DNA of 64,000 nt from Dipteris shenzhenensis (lineage: Eukaryota > Polypodiophyta > Polypodiopsida > Gleicheniales), in the NCBI GenBank assembly GCA_047967505.1, contig CM106539.1; one strand, given 5' to 3'. Both the position numbers and the translations under genes were made by a program. The notes under the pieces are model-generated. The model did no database searches. It had not been told where the DNA came from and saw only the letters and a program-made list of their open reading frames with translations. Positions 42,250 to 52,964 of this stretch are shown piece by piece (position 1 is the stretch's first letter; the number at the start of each line of letters is the position of its first letter).

Positions 42250-43560
42250 ACTTGAGACACCAACCATAACAGCCTCGATACTCTCAGACGATAGAGTTTT
42301 GAAGGTGCAGTTGATTGTAGACGGCCAGATACCATACCAGAGGGAGGTATCTTCAGGTAGTTGGTTGAGGTTTCAGGTCTACCAAGGCAATGCCTACGTT
42401 GCAGATAGATGGGCCACCAAAATCAGGGTCTGCCCACGCTTGTGAGTTGTCCCTCGTCTTCTCCCTAGGGCCTGTCTCCCACCCTGTTGACAATCAAGAA
42501 TGTACCTGGCAGTTGGGAGCTCTTTTGGAGGACAGAACTGATAACATAACTGCCATGTGTGTGTCAGGAACAAAGGGGAGCAGATCTGTGCAGGTAATCC
42601 AGCGTGGCAGATGGCATAAGCACCCTGGGAGCTTGCAGGATCTGTACAGATTGCAGACACTACTGTGCGGCCTGTTTGCAGCTGCTGTATTGAGGTGCAG
42701 AGAAGGCTTGCAGGCAGGAAAAGGACCATGAGCAGGCTGGGTTTGCAGGGCGGGAGATCAAAACCAGAAAGAGGCCTGTAAAGACCTCGACTTGGGGCTG
42801 AAAAGGGCCTGGGACACTTGCATACTTCCACGTGCCAGGCGGGACTGACAAGGCAACCAACTGTCTTCATGTGGGGCTATGTCCACAGACTAGCAGGCTC
42901 GGCCCCACAGACTGAGGGGTCGGCTTCTCTGGATCGGCTTATTTGGAGGGACTATGGCCCTATAAAAAAAGAGCCAAAGGGGCTCATTCGAAATCACTTG
43001 AAGAGTGGACTGAAGCAGCATCTCAGCAGGATTGGGGCCACCATCCAGGAGGACCAGGAGCTGCAAAGGAAGAGGCTGAGTGCTGCAGACAAAGAGCTCG
43101 AAGGTGTCTTCATCCTAGGCTGACTGTCAGGGCAGCAAGGAGAAAGGATCAAAGGCGAGGTTTGGGCCTCACCATTGGCTGTGTTTCGGAGCAGCAACGA
43201 GGACAAGCAACCAGGTCAGGCACTACCTTACTTGTGGCTGTCTTGGAGGGTGTGTTTGTGGGGCACGGCAACAAGCGCACCTAAGCTCATAGGGAGCACA
43301 CATGCCAATTGTTTTGAGAGTGCCATGGAGGTAGGAGAACAACTATTGTTTATGTACAAGGATTCACATCTTGATAGCACTCTGTTAGTAGAGGGTGACA
43401 CAAAAACAACCCTCACCGTGGGTGGCTGCTGCAAATTGCTCCACCGTGGCTTCTCTCTGCCTAGCATGGAGAGCTGTTTTCACACTCGAGTCCTTCTGTT
43501 GCGATAGCAATACTGAACTAAGTTGCAGGATTCTTTGGCTGTGCATGCCAAAAACAATGT
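42250..43560 (+). other. Unrecognised region with several open frames
   Basis: After the truncated LTR, frames at 42250-42445 (QLIVDGQIPYQREVSSGSWL), 42390-42731 and 42943-43284 are open but match no family I know. GC content is higher than in the adjacent intron DNA. It may be the interior of an uncharacterised retroelement. Confidence 0.3.
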
Positions 43561-44175
43561 AAATCATCCCATGCATTGCCCTCTTGTAATCATACCTAGC
43601 TTGATAATGCCTGTTTAGTACGCTTAGCTATCAGGGTGCATATAACTTAGCATAGTGAGAAAGATATAGAGTAAAACAAGGCAACAAAAGACGGAATTCA
43701 TATAATCACTTATGCTTGTGATGCAATCACTTAAGGAGACCATTAAATACCTGGCCAAACAATGACTTCTGAAAAGCTAATTACATCCGAAACTTTTGAT
43801 GAATTCCACATGCAAACAAATTAACAAATAGAAACCAAATAAGGCAACAAAAGGAAGAAAAAGCAATGCCCATCAGCAAGTGCATGGTCGTCTAAACTAT
43901 CATTAGCAAGAAGAGGAAACAACACCAAAAGTATCTCACTTGAACCTTGAAACCAAACTAGTTGAGAATATACAGCTTCAAGAAAGAAACATAACTATCA
44001 TGTGCCAAAAAGTATACACAAAATATAGCTCAATCTATAAAGCAGCAACTGCTACACCTTCGACTTACCCATATCATAGCGTATCTTAATTGTAAATGGA
44101 AAGAGAGGGATTCACATGTATCAGTGATAGTGTAAGTCCCTTGTAGCACTAACCAATAATCACAAGAACATGTAC
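43561..44175. other. AT-rich LIG4 intron sequence
   Basis: Nothing coding was seen. It is the proximal part of the 23.7-kb intron. Confidence 0.6.
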
Positions 44176-44267
44176 CTTGAGAAAAAATGAACCGTGGTTC
44201 CATTTTTGTGTATTTGGATTCGATCACCATCAAACTTGCACTCTACTACAATCCTTTTGCCCCGAAG
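44176..44267 (-). CDS. LIG4: LIG4 exon with active-site motif KFDGDR
   Basis: The 92-bp exon lies between ttttatag and gtacat and encodes LRGKRIVVECKFDGDRIQIH then KNGTTVHFFS plus two bases of an Arg codon. KFDGDR fits the ligase motif I K-x-D-G-x-R, whose lysine carries AMP. The FFSR that forms over the splice junction is the next conserved ligase block. The following intron, 23.7 kb, is the longest in the window. Confidence 0.95.
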
Positions 44268-44390
44268 CTATAAAAGCGCATCCCAAAATAAAATTTAGTC
44301 ACTTGAGTTGAACTAGTGAATGATATTGTGTAACAAATAATCAGAGAGTTGTGTTAGAATAAAACGTGCCTACACTACAAATATCAATAC

Positions 44391-44465
44391 CTTGCGCCAT
44401 GCTTCTTCAACATCAGCTACTCTTGCGGCTAATTGTGGTCTTACAGGCTTACCAACTTCAATGTC
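44391..44465 (-). CDS. LIG4: LIG4 exon, entry to adenylation domain
   Basis: The 75-bp, phase-0 exon has 25 codons: DIEVGKPVRPQLAARVADVE then EAWRK. It is bounded by an ..aaacag acceptor and a gtattg donor. The V-RPQLA core is the conserved substrate-side segment just before motif I of eukaryotic ATP-dependent ligases. It joins the next exon as EAWRKLRGKR across a 123-bp intron. Confidence 0.94.
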
Positions 44466-44793
44466 CTGTTTAATCAGCAAAAGGTCAAATTTAAGACAAT
44501 ATAACAAGATTTAGCTTAAATACACCACTTAATGGTCTTACGCACTCACCAACGTCAATCTCATGTTAAATTATCAAAAGGCTAAACTTAGGACAAGATG
44601 ACAACACTAAGCTTAAATATACGAGTTCAAATCCAAATGATGCTTCATGAAACCAATAATTTTATCAGATACAAGACCAAAGGAAAAAATAAAGAAATTA
44701 GGCTTTTGTATACATCATAGGATAAATTTCTTGCAAAGCACATTGCGTATGTTTAAGCCTTCCTGCCGCTTGAGTAGAGTGGAAGACAAAGAG

Positions 44794-45353
44794 GGTGAAA
44801 GACACCCGAACTCAGCATAGTCATTCACCTTAGGGTTTATCGGTTTTGTTAGTAAAAGGTGATGGATCTTTGTATTTATGTATGGATCATATGAGCCTGA
44901 ATTCAGTTATAAGTAAAGAAAAGTTTCCAATGCCTCATATGGACTAGCTCTTGAATGGACTTTACGGAGCTAAGTGGTTTTAAAATTTGATATTAGATCA
45001 ATTTATCATCATGTTAGGTCTAGACTGGGGAGGATATGCCTAAAAAGCATCATTATGTTAGGTTCTTTAGATTAATTTATCATCATGTTAGGTTTAGACT
45101 GGAGGATATGCCTAAAAAGCAATGAAGGTGAAAGACAACTGAACTCAGCACAGTCATTCACCTTGTTTATGTATGGACCATATAAGCCTGAATTTTAGTC
45201 ACAAGTAAAGAATAAGTTTCCAATGCCACATATGGACAAGCTCTTGGATAAACTTTAAGAGCTAAGTGGTTTTAGAAATTGATCTTAGGTCAATTAATCA
45301 TCATGTTAGGTTTGGACTAAAGGATATGCCTAAAAAACATCATTATGTTATAA
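44794..45353. repeat. Imperfect tandem duplication, period 333 bp
   Basis: ggtgaaagacac..gaactcagc at 44794 recurs at 45127. Following blocks (tatgtatgga, agtttccaatgcc, gctaagtggtttta, atcatcatgttagg, ggatatgcctaaaaa) repeat in order. It lies in AT-rich intron DNA. Confidence 0.8.
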
Positions 45354-45557
45354 TTGGAGGATTTTATCAGTATGGTTTAGACTAGAGGATAAGCCTAAAA
45401 AGCAATGATGGTCATTGGCTTTAGAACGCTCCAGCCACTTTCCTAAGCCTCCTGAATATTGTGCTAAGACCATACATTTTTAAATGGCATCCTGATCTCA
45501 AGAAAAAGACCACAGGACGCATTTGCAGTCCAAGTGCGAGTTCTCACCGAAAAGGTC

Positions 45558-45620
45558 AAGTGTATGTGTGTGTGCGGGTGTGTGGATGGCTGGGTGGGTG
45601 GGTGTGGTGCATGTGTGGAG
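45558..45620 (+). repeat. (GT)-rich tract at the 5' border of a LINE-C copy
   Basis: tgtatgtgtgtgtgcgggtg followed by further tgg/gtg repeats precedes the LINE-C 5' UTR. Confidence 0.8.
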
Positions 45621-47789
45621 AGAAGCTGATTGCAGCCTTCCCCTTTTTCTCTGTCTGCAGTGAACCTGCTCGCCCCTTCAGGCGTTTCTCAGCCCCTCGG
45701 GGTTTCGTCAGTGCAAGCTGCTGCTCCTAAGTTCGTCTCTGTTGCTGGGCATCTTTTTTCCCTTCACAAATCCTCTCTGCAGTCTTTTGGCCTGCATGGA
45801 TGCTGTCTGCTGCTCCCATACAGTTTTGGAGCTCTCTCCTATTCGCCTTTTCTGTTCTTTTCCGTGAGTGGTTTTTACGGGGCTTTTTTCTCTGTTTTTG
45901 GTGACCAGACGAGATGCCTACAAGAATTCTCTTTTTCGTCTTATCCCCTACCTCGTGCCTTACAGTTTTCGGGTCCTCTAGCTTTCCCTTTTAGCTGTCT
46001 GTTCTCTGCCTTCTCTTTCATTCCCTTTTTGTTCCTCTTGTCTACTGTTCATAGCCTCTTTTTTTACAGCTGTATAGGTGTCTTTTCTGCCCTCGCTTTT
46101 TTGCGTTGCTGTTTGGTGTTTGCTTCAGCTTCTAGTCACTGCATATCGTCTGAATCCTCTTGCTCACCAAATGGAGACTTTGCAATATCATCCAGGAGAT
46201 CTCAAGCGTCGTCAAGTCCTTTCTTCACGGGATCCTGAACACTGTTTCAATCCTGACCTGCAGTCTTTTGCATATACTTTACATGAGGGATTTTCTGAAC
46301 TCAATAACGCTTGGCCTGAGGAGTCAGCTCCTGAATTTTGTGTTTCGGTTCTGGGCCACGTCCTCTATGCTCCTGTTATGAGTTTGGCTCAAAAGACAGT
46401 GGTTTTTATTTTCCTTGGAATAATGCCTGATGCAGCGGATGTTGCTCAATGGCTGAAATCTTTCTTGAAAGGATGCTATGTTGCGGGCTGCTATACTGCC
46501 AGAGGTTTCTATGAGGTTATTTTTACTGACGCTCAGTACAAATAACAGATTTTGGAAAAATCTCCTTTCTTTTTTGGGAACCAGCTAGTGCATCATGCAT
46601 GTGTACCCATGGATGCCACGAAGGATTACCAGAGTCTTATTCGCAATTAATGTCCCGTGTGGGTGGAGGTGGTAGATTTGCATTCATATTGCAGGCCATC
46701 TTTACCGTATGTAGCTGAACTTCTGAAGCATTGCTCTCCTGGAAATGCCAATCGATTCTGTGTTCTTTGGGATACTGATAGACCCACCTTATGTTGCTTT
46801 GCAGGTGGAGATGCAGGGTATGCCTTCTCAGCAGGTGTTTTTTTAGTTGAAATGGGTAACTTTGCAGGTGCATGCTTTGAATGTGGCAAGTTCGGCTGAA
46901 CTTTTATTGAAGCCTCTCCCTGCAGCTACAGCCCCTGATGAATCCTCTTTGCCCAGGCCCACTATCATGCAACGACCTCGTAATTCAAATGTTGTTACCC
47001 CACCTAAGATTAATGATAAGGGTAAAGCTAAAGTTGCTCCTCCTCCTTCTAAATCAGGGGATCAAAAAGTTGTGGGAGAGAAAGCTGCCTCTTCTAATTG
47101 GCAACAACCAAGAAAACATTTCAGCCAAGATCCATGGCTAGTAAAAGTTGGACGGAGACGGCTTCTACATCTAAGGATGTCCCTTTGTCTGCTGGTTTTG
47201 AGTTGGCAGCCTTTGGTCTGCAGTAGCTCGTTCTGATTCTTTGTTTTTATCTCATATGCAGCTGCTCCTTCGCAAGATAATCCAGTATCTACTTCGCCTG
47301 TTTCGAATGAAGAGCAGGGAAATGTTTATGAGGGAATACTGGCTCACCAACTCCTGGTGCAGCCATGCAAGTTGAATCTTGAAGTTTGAAGTTGGTTTAT
47401 CTCATATTGTATATATGTATATAGTATATACCACTTAAGTGTTTCTCTTATAATGTTTAGGGCCTCTGTAACGTAAAATAAATGGAGGTTACTTTGGGAT
47501 TACATCAATTCTCAGAAGCCACATATTGTCTGTTTGCAAGAACATAATCCGGTGTTGCCATGATCATTCATCATGATTTTCAGCCTCAATTGGAATATAA
47601 TGATCCATGTGGGCGCTACATTATTGTCCGATGCACGATAAATGGAGATACTTTTCAGTTTGCGTCCGTCTATTCCTCTCATACATCTCTTGCCCGTGCT
47701 GAAATGTGGCGTCATTTGGGTGATTTTCATTGGTGTACCAATGCTTTTATATGTGGAGACTTTAATAACTCCCCTGCCACTACGGATTT
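45621..47789 (+). pseudogene. LINE-C copy: 5' UTR, ORF1 and endonuclease
   Basis: ORF1 starts at 46171 (METLQYHPGDLKRRQVLSSR) and follows the intact copy at 59466: KTVVFIFLGIMPDAADVAQW, GFYEVIFTDAQYK, WVEVVD, RFCVLWDTDRP, GNFAGACFECGKFG (the knuckle, truncated by a stop). The endonuclease reads from 47560, NDPCGRYIIVRCTINGDTFQ to ICGDFNNSPA (GDFN). Stops separate the parts. At about 47790 it passes in frame into Gypsy sequence. Confidence 0.82.
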
Positions 47790-48735
47790 AGGATTCATTA
47801 TTACTCCTGAGAGGGTACAAATGGATCCAAAGAAAGTGGCTGCGATACTGACTTGGCCTATTTCTCAGAATTTGACCGCTTTGCGATCATTCTTGGGATT
47901 TGTCCAATTTTATCTAAGGCATATCAAAGAATACTGATCTGACCTCAGATAAAGTACCTTTTATATGGGGACAGAATCAACAAGAGAGTTTTAACACCAT
48001 AAAACAAGCTGTGGTCTCAGGACCGGTGTTAAAAATAGTTGATCCCCAGAAACCGTTTTTCCTTGAAACTGATGCAAGTGGCATTGCGGTAGGAGCAGTT
48101 CTCCTCCAAGAGGGAAGGCCAGTAGCCTTTGAAAGCAAGAAGCTTTCTCCCTCTCAACGAAATTGGCCAACTCATGAATTAGAGTTGTATGCTATTATCC
48201 ATGCTCTAAAAACATGGAGACATTATTTATATCGATCAAAGTTTTATGTTGATGTTGATCATGATACTCTGAAACATTTTTGTAAACAACCTGACTTGAG
48301 AGGCCGCCAAGCTATAAACTCATGCAGGAGTTTAACTTGACGATTCGGTACTGAAGAGGGAAGGATAATAAAGTTGCTGATGCGTTGTCACGCATTATGC
48401 ATAATATGAGTTTCACAGTATTAGACAGTGCTCTAATGACCGAGATAAGAGAAACTCAAAAGGTGGACGAGTTCGCCCAGAGCCTTTGGCCTAAGGCTCA
48501 TGTATTCAACCCGGGTAAAAGGGTGACTTGGCATCCAGAAAAGGCCAAACTTATGCAAGATATACCATAAGAGATGGTATGCTGAAAAGAAATGGCAAGG
48601 TAGTAGTACCTAGTGGGAATGAGCTCAGGCAGAGAGTCATTGAACAATGCCATGATAGCCCATGTGCGCGACATCCAGTAGTCGAGAAAACGTATGATCT
48701 CGTGAAGCGAGATTTCTTTTGGCCGAAAATCCAAT
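47790..48735 (+). pseudogene. Gypsy RT end, RNase H and integrase zinc segment within LINE-C
   Basis: GFIITPERVQMDPKKVAAIL and LRSFLGFVQFYLRHI (RT connection) are followed by FFLETDASGIAVGAVLLQEG, FESKKLSPSQRNWPTHELEL and WRHYLYRSKFYVDVDHDTLK (RNase H). Then come DNKVADALSR-like and VIEQCHDSPCARHP (integrase zinc start). The segment has no LTRs and is flanked on both sides by LINE-C sequence in the same orientation. A shift and a stop are present near 47930 and 48340. Confidence 0.85.
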
Positions 48736-49125
48736 GCTTCTATATATGGACCACCTTTTGGACACTGGCATGTTGCATGGATTGGAAATTCCAGGCCCCC
48801 GTAGCATGATCGCTCAAGCATATGATGATGATTCTTTCTTTACCCCGAAAATACTCAGAGCGATCCCTCTTTGATTATGCAGGCCCTTTTCACATATGGC
48901 TTAGCTGTTGGTTTTCATGTGAATTTTCAGAAATCCAAGCTATTGCCGTTGCATGCTAAAGACTGGCATAGTCTTTTATGGCCTAAGAAAATTGTTCCAC
49001 CTTCTCAATTGATTCGACATCTTGGCTATCCTCTAGGTTGGGAACTCACTCATTCTCAACAAACTGATTGGGTGCTCACAAAGCTGAGGAAAAAACTTGA
49101 ATATTGAAAGCTTGCAACTTGGCCA
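48736..49125 (+). pseudogene. LINE-C RT fragment after the Gypsy segment
   Basis: YIWTTFWTLACCMDWKFQAP in a shifted frame equals YMDH..DTG.LHGLEI. Then IAQAYDDDSFF (YADD mutated to YDDD), VGFHVNFQKSKLLPLHAKDW, LIRHLGYPLGWELTHSQQ and ATWPLHI follow. It ends abruptly near 49125. Confidence 0.82.
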
Positions 49126-50530
49126 TTACATATTTGCCCCTCATCATGTTTACTAAGGCAGATCTGGTTTCCTTGGCAGAAACTTCTACAGGGACTTCTG
49201 GAAGATGATGAAAAGCAATGTGGTTGTACCAGACTTCCAGAGCAAGAGTGTCCAGTGTGTGGTCAAATGAAATGTTTTTGGGGTCATATAAAGTCAAGTC
49301 ATGAGAGTTTTTTTACATTTTCCTGAGTCAATGTGGTCTTGCATGTTTCAGGAATTTGATATGTTCTGATGTCCATGCCAAGGGGCTTTTCATGAGCATG
49401 TATGGGGGTGCATACAAGTCTTAATGTGCATGCTAATGTGTGTGAGAATTGAGTGACCAAAAAGTCCATAATGTGCCTTGGGGGGTATTTGCACCTTTTT
49501 TATGGAGAGTGGTGAATTTCACGTGATGACGTGGCTGTAATAAAAAGCATGCATGAGTGGTGGCTACGTGAGAAGGACAAAGGAGCTTCTGGATGAAGGA
49601 GGGAGAACGTGGAGATGCAACTCGTGGAGGGATGCTAAAAGAGGATCATGAGCTCGGTGAAAAGGGGCAAGAAGTGGCTGAGCCGAGGGAAAGCTCGCAG
49701 AAGGAAGGTGGTGATCTGAAAAGCTCTGAACGGGGAGAGTTGGGGGACGGAAGGAGGAGCCATGGGCTTGGAAGGAGAACTCGATGAGCAGGAAGACCAC
49801 ACGGGAGAGAGCTCTTGAGAGGCGACGCGATTGCAAGAGGGGAATTCTTCTGTCGAGAAAAAGGGTGGCCATACTGCGCACTGGAGGACATTGGGAGCTT
49901 TGTAGCTCTGTGAGCTGGGATACGTGTAGGTTGCTACTACATGAAGGTGGCTGGAGAGGTATCAAGAGAAGGATCAAGAGAAGGGTACATGAGTGAAGGA
50001 AGGCGTGAGCTTGCAAGTGGGATTGACTTCACGTGGAAGTGAAGGGACAGTCGCAGACGAGGAAGTGAGTGGGAGGTTTGGAAGGTGGAAAAGGGAGACC
50101 GCGGAAAGATAACGGGTACGCTGGGAGGAAGGAATCGAGGGAGAAGGAACCGCGCAAGAGAGGCTCACAGTGGATGGGAGGTTGTGTGAGCGAGGAGCTG
50201 AAACCAGTGCTTGTAGGCCATCATGTGTGACAAAGGTAACTTAGTGAGCCAAGAAGGCTGCGTGTGAACTTGAAGACGGGAGCAAGCTAAAAGACCAGAA
50301 GAAGGGGGTTGCCTTGGATGGAAGCTGAGTTGAGGAGGCGTGTGAGCTCGTAGGAGGGGCAGAGGTCAAGGAGCTTAGTGGGTGGAGATCTCAAAAGAGA
50401 ACACAGGAGCTTGGTGAGCAAGGAAGGAGCCTTGTGAGCTCGTAGGAGGGCCACGTGAAGAGGAGGACCACAAGCGGGAATTACAAAAGGATGGCCATGC
50501 CTTTAATAACATCCAGATCCGGCTTGGAGA
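49126..50530. other. No recognised gene; purine-rich from 49560
   Basis: 49560-50470 is rich in G and A with recurring gtgagctcgtaggagg and gagcttggtgag-like motifs. Open frames on both strands are composition effects. Confidence 0.45.
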
Positions 50531-50778
50531 TGGAGAAGCTTTTCCTGAAAGGAAGAGAGAAACTCAAGAGTTGGAGACACTTTCAATTGGGGCGGCTTTA
50601 GTGGATCTAAATACCCCATTAGAAGAGGAGAAAGATTTTGTGTCAATATCAATGAGATATTTTTGTGGATTCTCACACCTTTGGAGATTATATATATATA
50701 TAAACAATAAACAGTGTTCAAAGGGTTTGATAGTGTCACAAGAGAAAAGTTCTATAGGGCCTGACAATTTTCCAAAGT

Positions 50779-50975
50779 AATGTAGCTTAAAAAAGAATTG
50801 TACATTTGGAAGTGGTACATTGGAAGGGCATCTACTGAGCATTGTATTTGGTAAGGATGTACATGAAGGAATTTTATACTCTGAGTGGGTTCATCTGTCT
50901 TTGCCTCCAGTAGGACCTTTTCTGGATGATGTGTTTTGCTTGAAGCTTGTCTGGGATGAAGACTTCCCGGGTTGA
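50779..50975 (+). CDS. Unrecognised ORF fragment
   Basis: The frame reads TLEGHLLSIVFGKDVHEGIL then YSEWVHLSLPPVGPFLDDVF and LKLVWDEDFPG stop. Upstream, 50571-50690 has IGAALVDLNTPLEEEKDFVS. It looks protein-like but I cannot place it. It may be part of a retroelement. Confidence 0.3.
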
Positions 50976-51071
50976 GGGAGCCTACGGTGTCTGGTGTTTG
51001 GGGTAGGGGTGAATATATGGAAGAGGTTGCAGTAGTTATAAAGGCAGTGTAATGCTCTATCTTTTATGCAA

Positions 51072-51952
51072 TCAACATATCATGGCAGCCCATGGTTGTG
51101 ACCCTTGCAAAAATTGCAGCATCATATTGCCCTTGTGAGCCAGAATGTGCACATGAAGGTTCACAATATTGAGGCCTTGATGCATCTTAGGTGAACACAG
51201 ATGCTGCATAGAAAGCAAACGCAAACTCTTCTTGCCATGTTTGGAGCGCCAAAAAGTCTCCATAGCCATGGACATGAAAACTGTCAAATCCCCTTTGCTG
51301 AACATAATCAAAGGCAGATAAAACTGTATATATGCCATCAAAATAGATTGCCCAATACAAAGCCTGACATGCAAGGGCCAAGTAGCAAGCTTCCAGTATT
51401 CCAGCTTCTTTTTAATTTTTCAAGAACCCAATGAACTTGTTGACGACGCGTGATCATCCAACCAAGAGGGTAACCAAGATGACGGATCAAATGAGTAGGT
51501 TGGATAATATCACCCGGCCATAAAAGAGAATGCCAATCTTTAGAAAGTAGAGGCAAGAGCTTGTACTTCTGAAAATTCACATGAAGACCAGCAGCTAAAC
51601 CATAAAGAGAGAGAGCATGCATCAAAGAAGAGAGATCCTGCTGCATTTTCCGAGGAGTAAAAAAAGGAATCATCAGCATATGCCTTAGCAATCATAGTAC
51701 CACTCCCTAGAATTTCTAATCCATGAAGCATGTCCATGGCAACCAAATGATCCATATATTGCAGCATAGGATGGGTGGCAATGGCATAAAGCAAGGCGCT
51801 AAGTGGACAGCCCTGCCAAACCGAACACAAGCTTCAGAAAGATCCCCAGAGAATATACAAGCCGCCTGGCTGTCACTATAAAGCCAATAAATAATGTGTT
51901 GCAATTTTGCACCAAAACCCAATGCTCGCATAGTCTGAGCAATAAAATCCCA
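51072..51952 (-). pseudogene. LINE-C RT fragment
   Basis: Reading down: WDFIAQTMRALGFGAKLQHI, IYWLYSDSQAA, WQGCPLSALLYAIATHPMLQ, YADDSFFYS (YADD kept), YGLAAGLHVNFQKYKLLPLL, LIRHLGYPLGW and HVRLCIGQSILMAYIQFYLP. Shifts break it. The 5' border abuts (AC)n at 51957; the 3' side is cut at 51072. Confidence 0.85.
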
Positions 51953-51956
51953 CCCA

Positions 51957-51981
51957 ACACACACACACACATATATATATG
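51957..51981. repeat. (AC)n(AT)n microsatellite
   Basis: acacacacacacac then atatatatat, between a minus-strand and a plus-strand LINE-C piece. Confidence 0.9.
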
Positions 51982-51986
51982 TACAA

Positions 51987-52062
51987 TATGTAATGTTGAG
52001 CTCCCCATTCAGGGGAAGCTTCTCTGTAATATAAAGCATCAAAATTTTCACCATTAAAAGAA
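51987..52062 (+). mobile_element. LINE-C' 3' UTR fragment
   Basis: atgtaatgttgagctcccca through cattaaaag matches the inverse of 54048-54122, where it follows the LINE-C' coding end. Flanked by (AC)n on the left and (GT)n then acatacat on the right. Confidence 0.75.
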
Positions 52063-52096
52063 GTGTGTGTGTACATACATACATACACACACACAC

Positions 52097-52350
52097 TTTT
52101 TTGGTGAAACCACTGTATTTATATCAAGGAAAAGTTTTTAAAATGAGAATAGTCTAAAGAAAAGACTATTCTGAAAAATCAAAAGCAGTGGGAAAACACC
52201 TCCAAAGATGATACATCCAAGTCATCATGATGACAAACATCATACAAAGATTGCCGTAACGATGCTCTAAAAAACTCATAAGGTTGGAGCAATGGCTGCC
52301 CCAAGACCACTTGATTTCTCTGCTTCCAAATGGTTCATAATGTTGTTTCT
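52097..52350 (-). mobile_element. LINE-C 3' end, 5'-truncated
   Basis: The minus strand gives TIWKQRNQVVLGQPLLQPYE, FFRASLRQSLYDVCHHDDLD and VFSHCF stop, then 3' UTR and a T-run at 52097. Dinucleotide AC runs border both ends. Confidence 0.8.
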
Positions 52351-52406
52351 GTACACACACACACACACACGCACACACGCATATATATACATACACACAC
52401 ACACAC
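52351..52406. repeat. (AC)n-rich microsatellite
   Basis: gtacacacac(ac)n, gcacacacgc, atatatatac and atacacacacacac between oppositely oriented LINE-C pieces. Confidence 0.92.
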
Positions 52407-52950
52407 AAAGACTTTTTCTTTGGAGATGTATGATAGGCACATTGTCAGTGGGGGTCACACTTGCTAAACGTCGCATTGCACCATCCACATGTTTAAGATG
52501 TCAGGCTCCTTCAGAGACTGTTCTTCATTTGCTTTGGCACTACCCGTGTTCTAGGATCCTCCTCAGGAGAATTTCATATCATCTTTGGCTCCGTTTCCCG
52601 AGTCACAGATTTGGGAAACATTTCTGGCTCTTTGGTAGATTTATGAGGTCTTTGTCTCCATACTCACTATTTCTCTCTTGGGTGAGATATTGGGCTCTTT
52701 GGACAATCTGGAGTGAGCACAATTTGGCATACTTGGGTCGGCAGATTCACAAGTCATATGAATCTTTCCGAGCCTCATTGCGGCAATCCTTATATGATGC
52801 CTGCCATGAGGGTGATATGGATGCTTCTTGCATAGAGCTTTTCTCTTTGGTTTTCTGATCTTTGGGATACTCTCCATTTCGGAGACCTCCCATCATGTAA
52901 ATTCATGAGCATATAAATATACTGCACTGGATGTTACCAAAAAAAAAAAA
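52407..52950 (+). mobile_element. LINE-C 3' end with zf-RVT and poly(A)
   Basis: Frame to 52858: RLFLWRCMIGTLSVGVTLAK, the finger CLRCQAPSETVLHLLWHYPC, WVRYWALWTIWSEHN and SYESFRASLRQSLYDACHEG. The 3' UTR ends ttaccaaaaaaaaaaaa at 52939-52950. It starts exactly where the neighbouring minus-strand copy (52965-53996) stops. Confidence 0.85.
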
Positions 52951-52964
52951 GGGGTGTGCGTGCA

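Noticed and set aside
45630-46238. 202-codon frame upstream of LINE-C ORF1
   Set aside because: Composition is Ser/Phe/Leu-rich from pyrimidine-rich DNA, it overlaps the ORF1 start in another frame, and it has no counterpart in the complete LINE-C; taken as 5' UTR.
49564-50016. 150-codon minus-strand frame
   Set aside because: Arises from purine-rich sequence on the plus strand and resembles no family.
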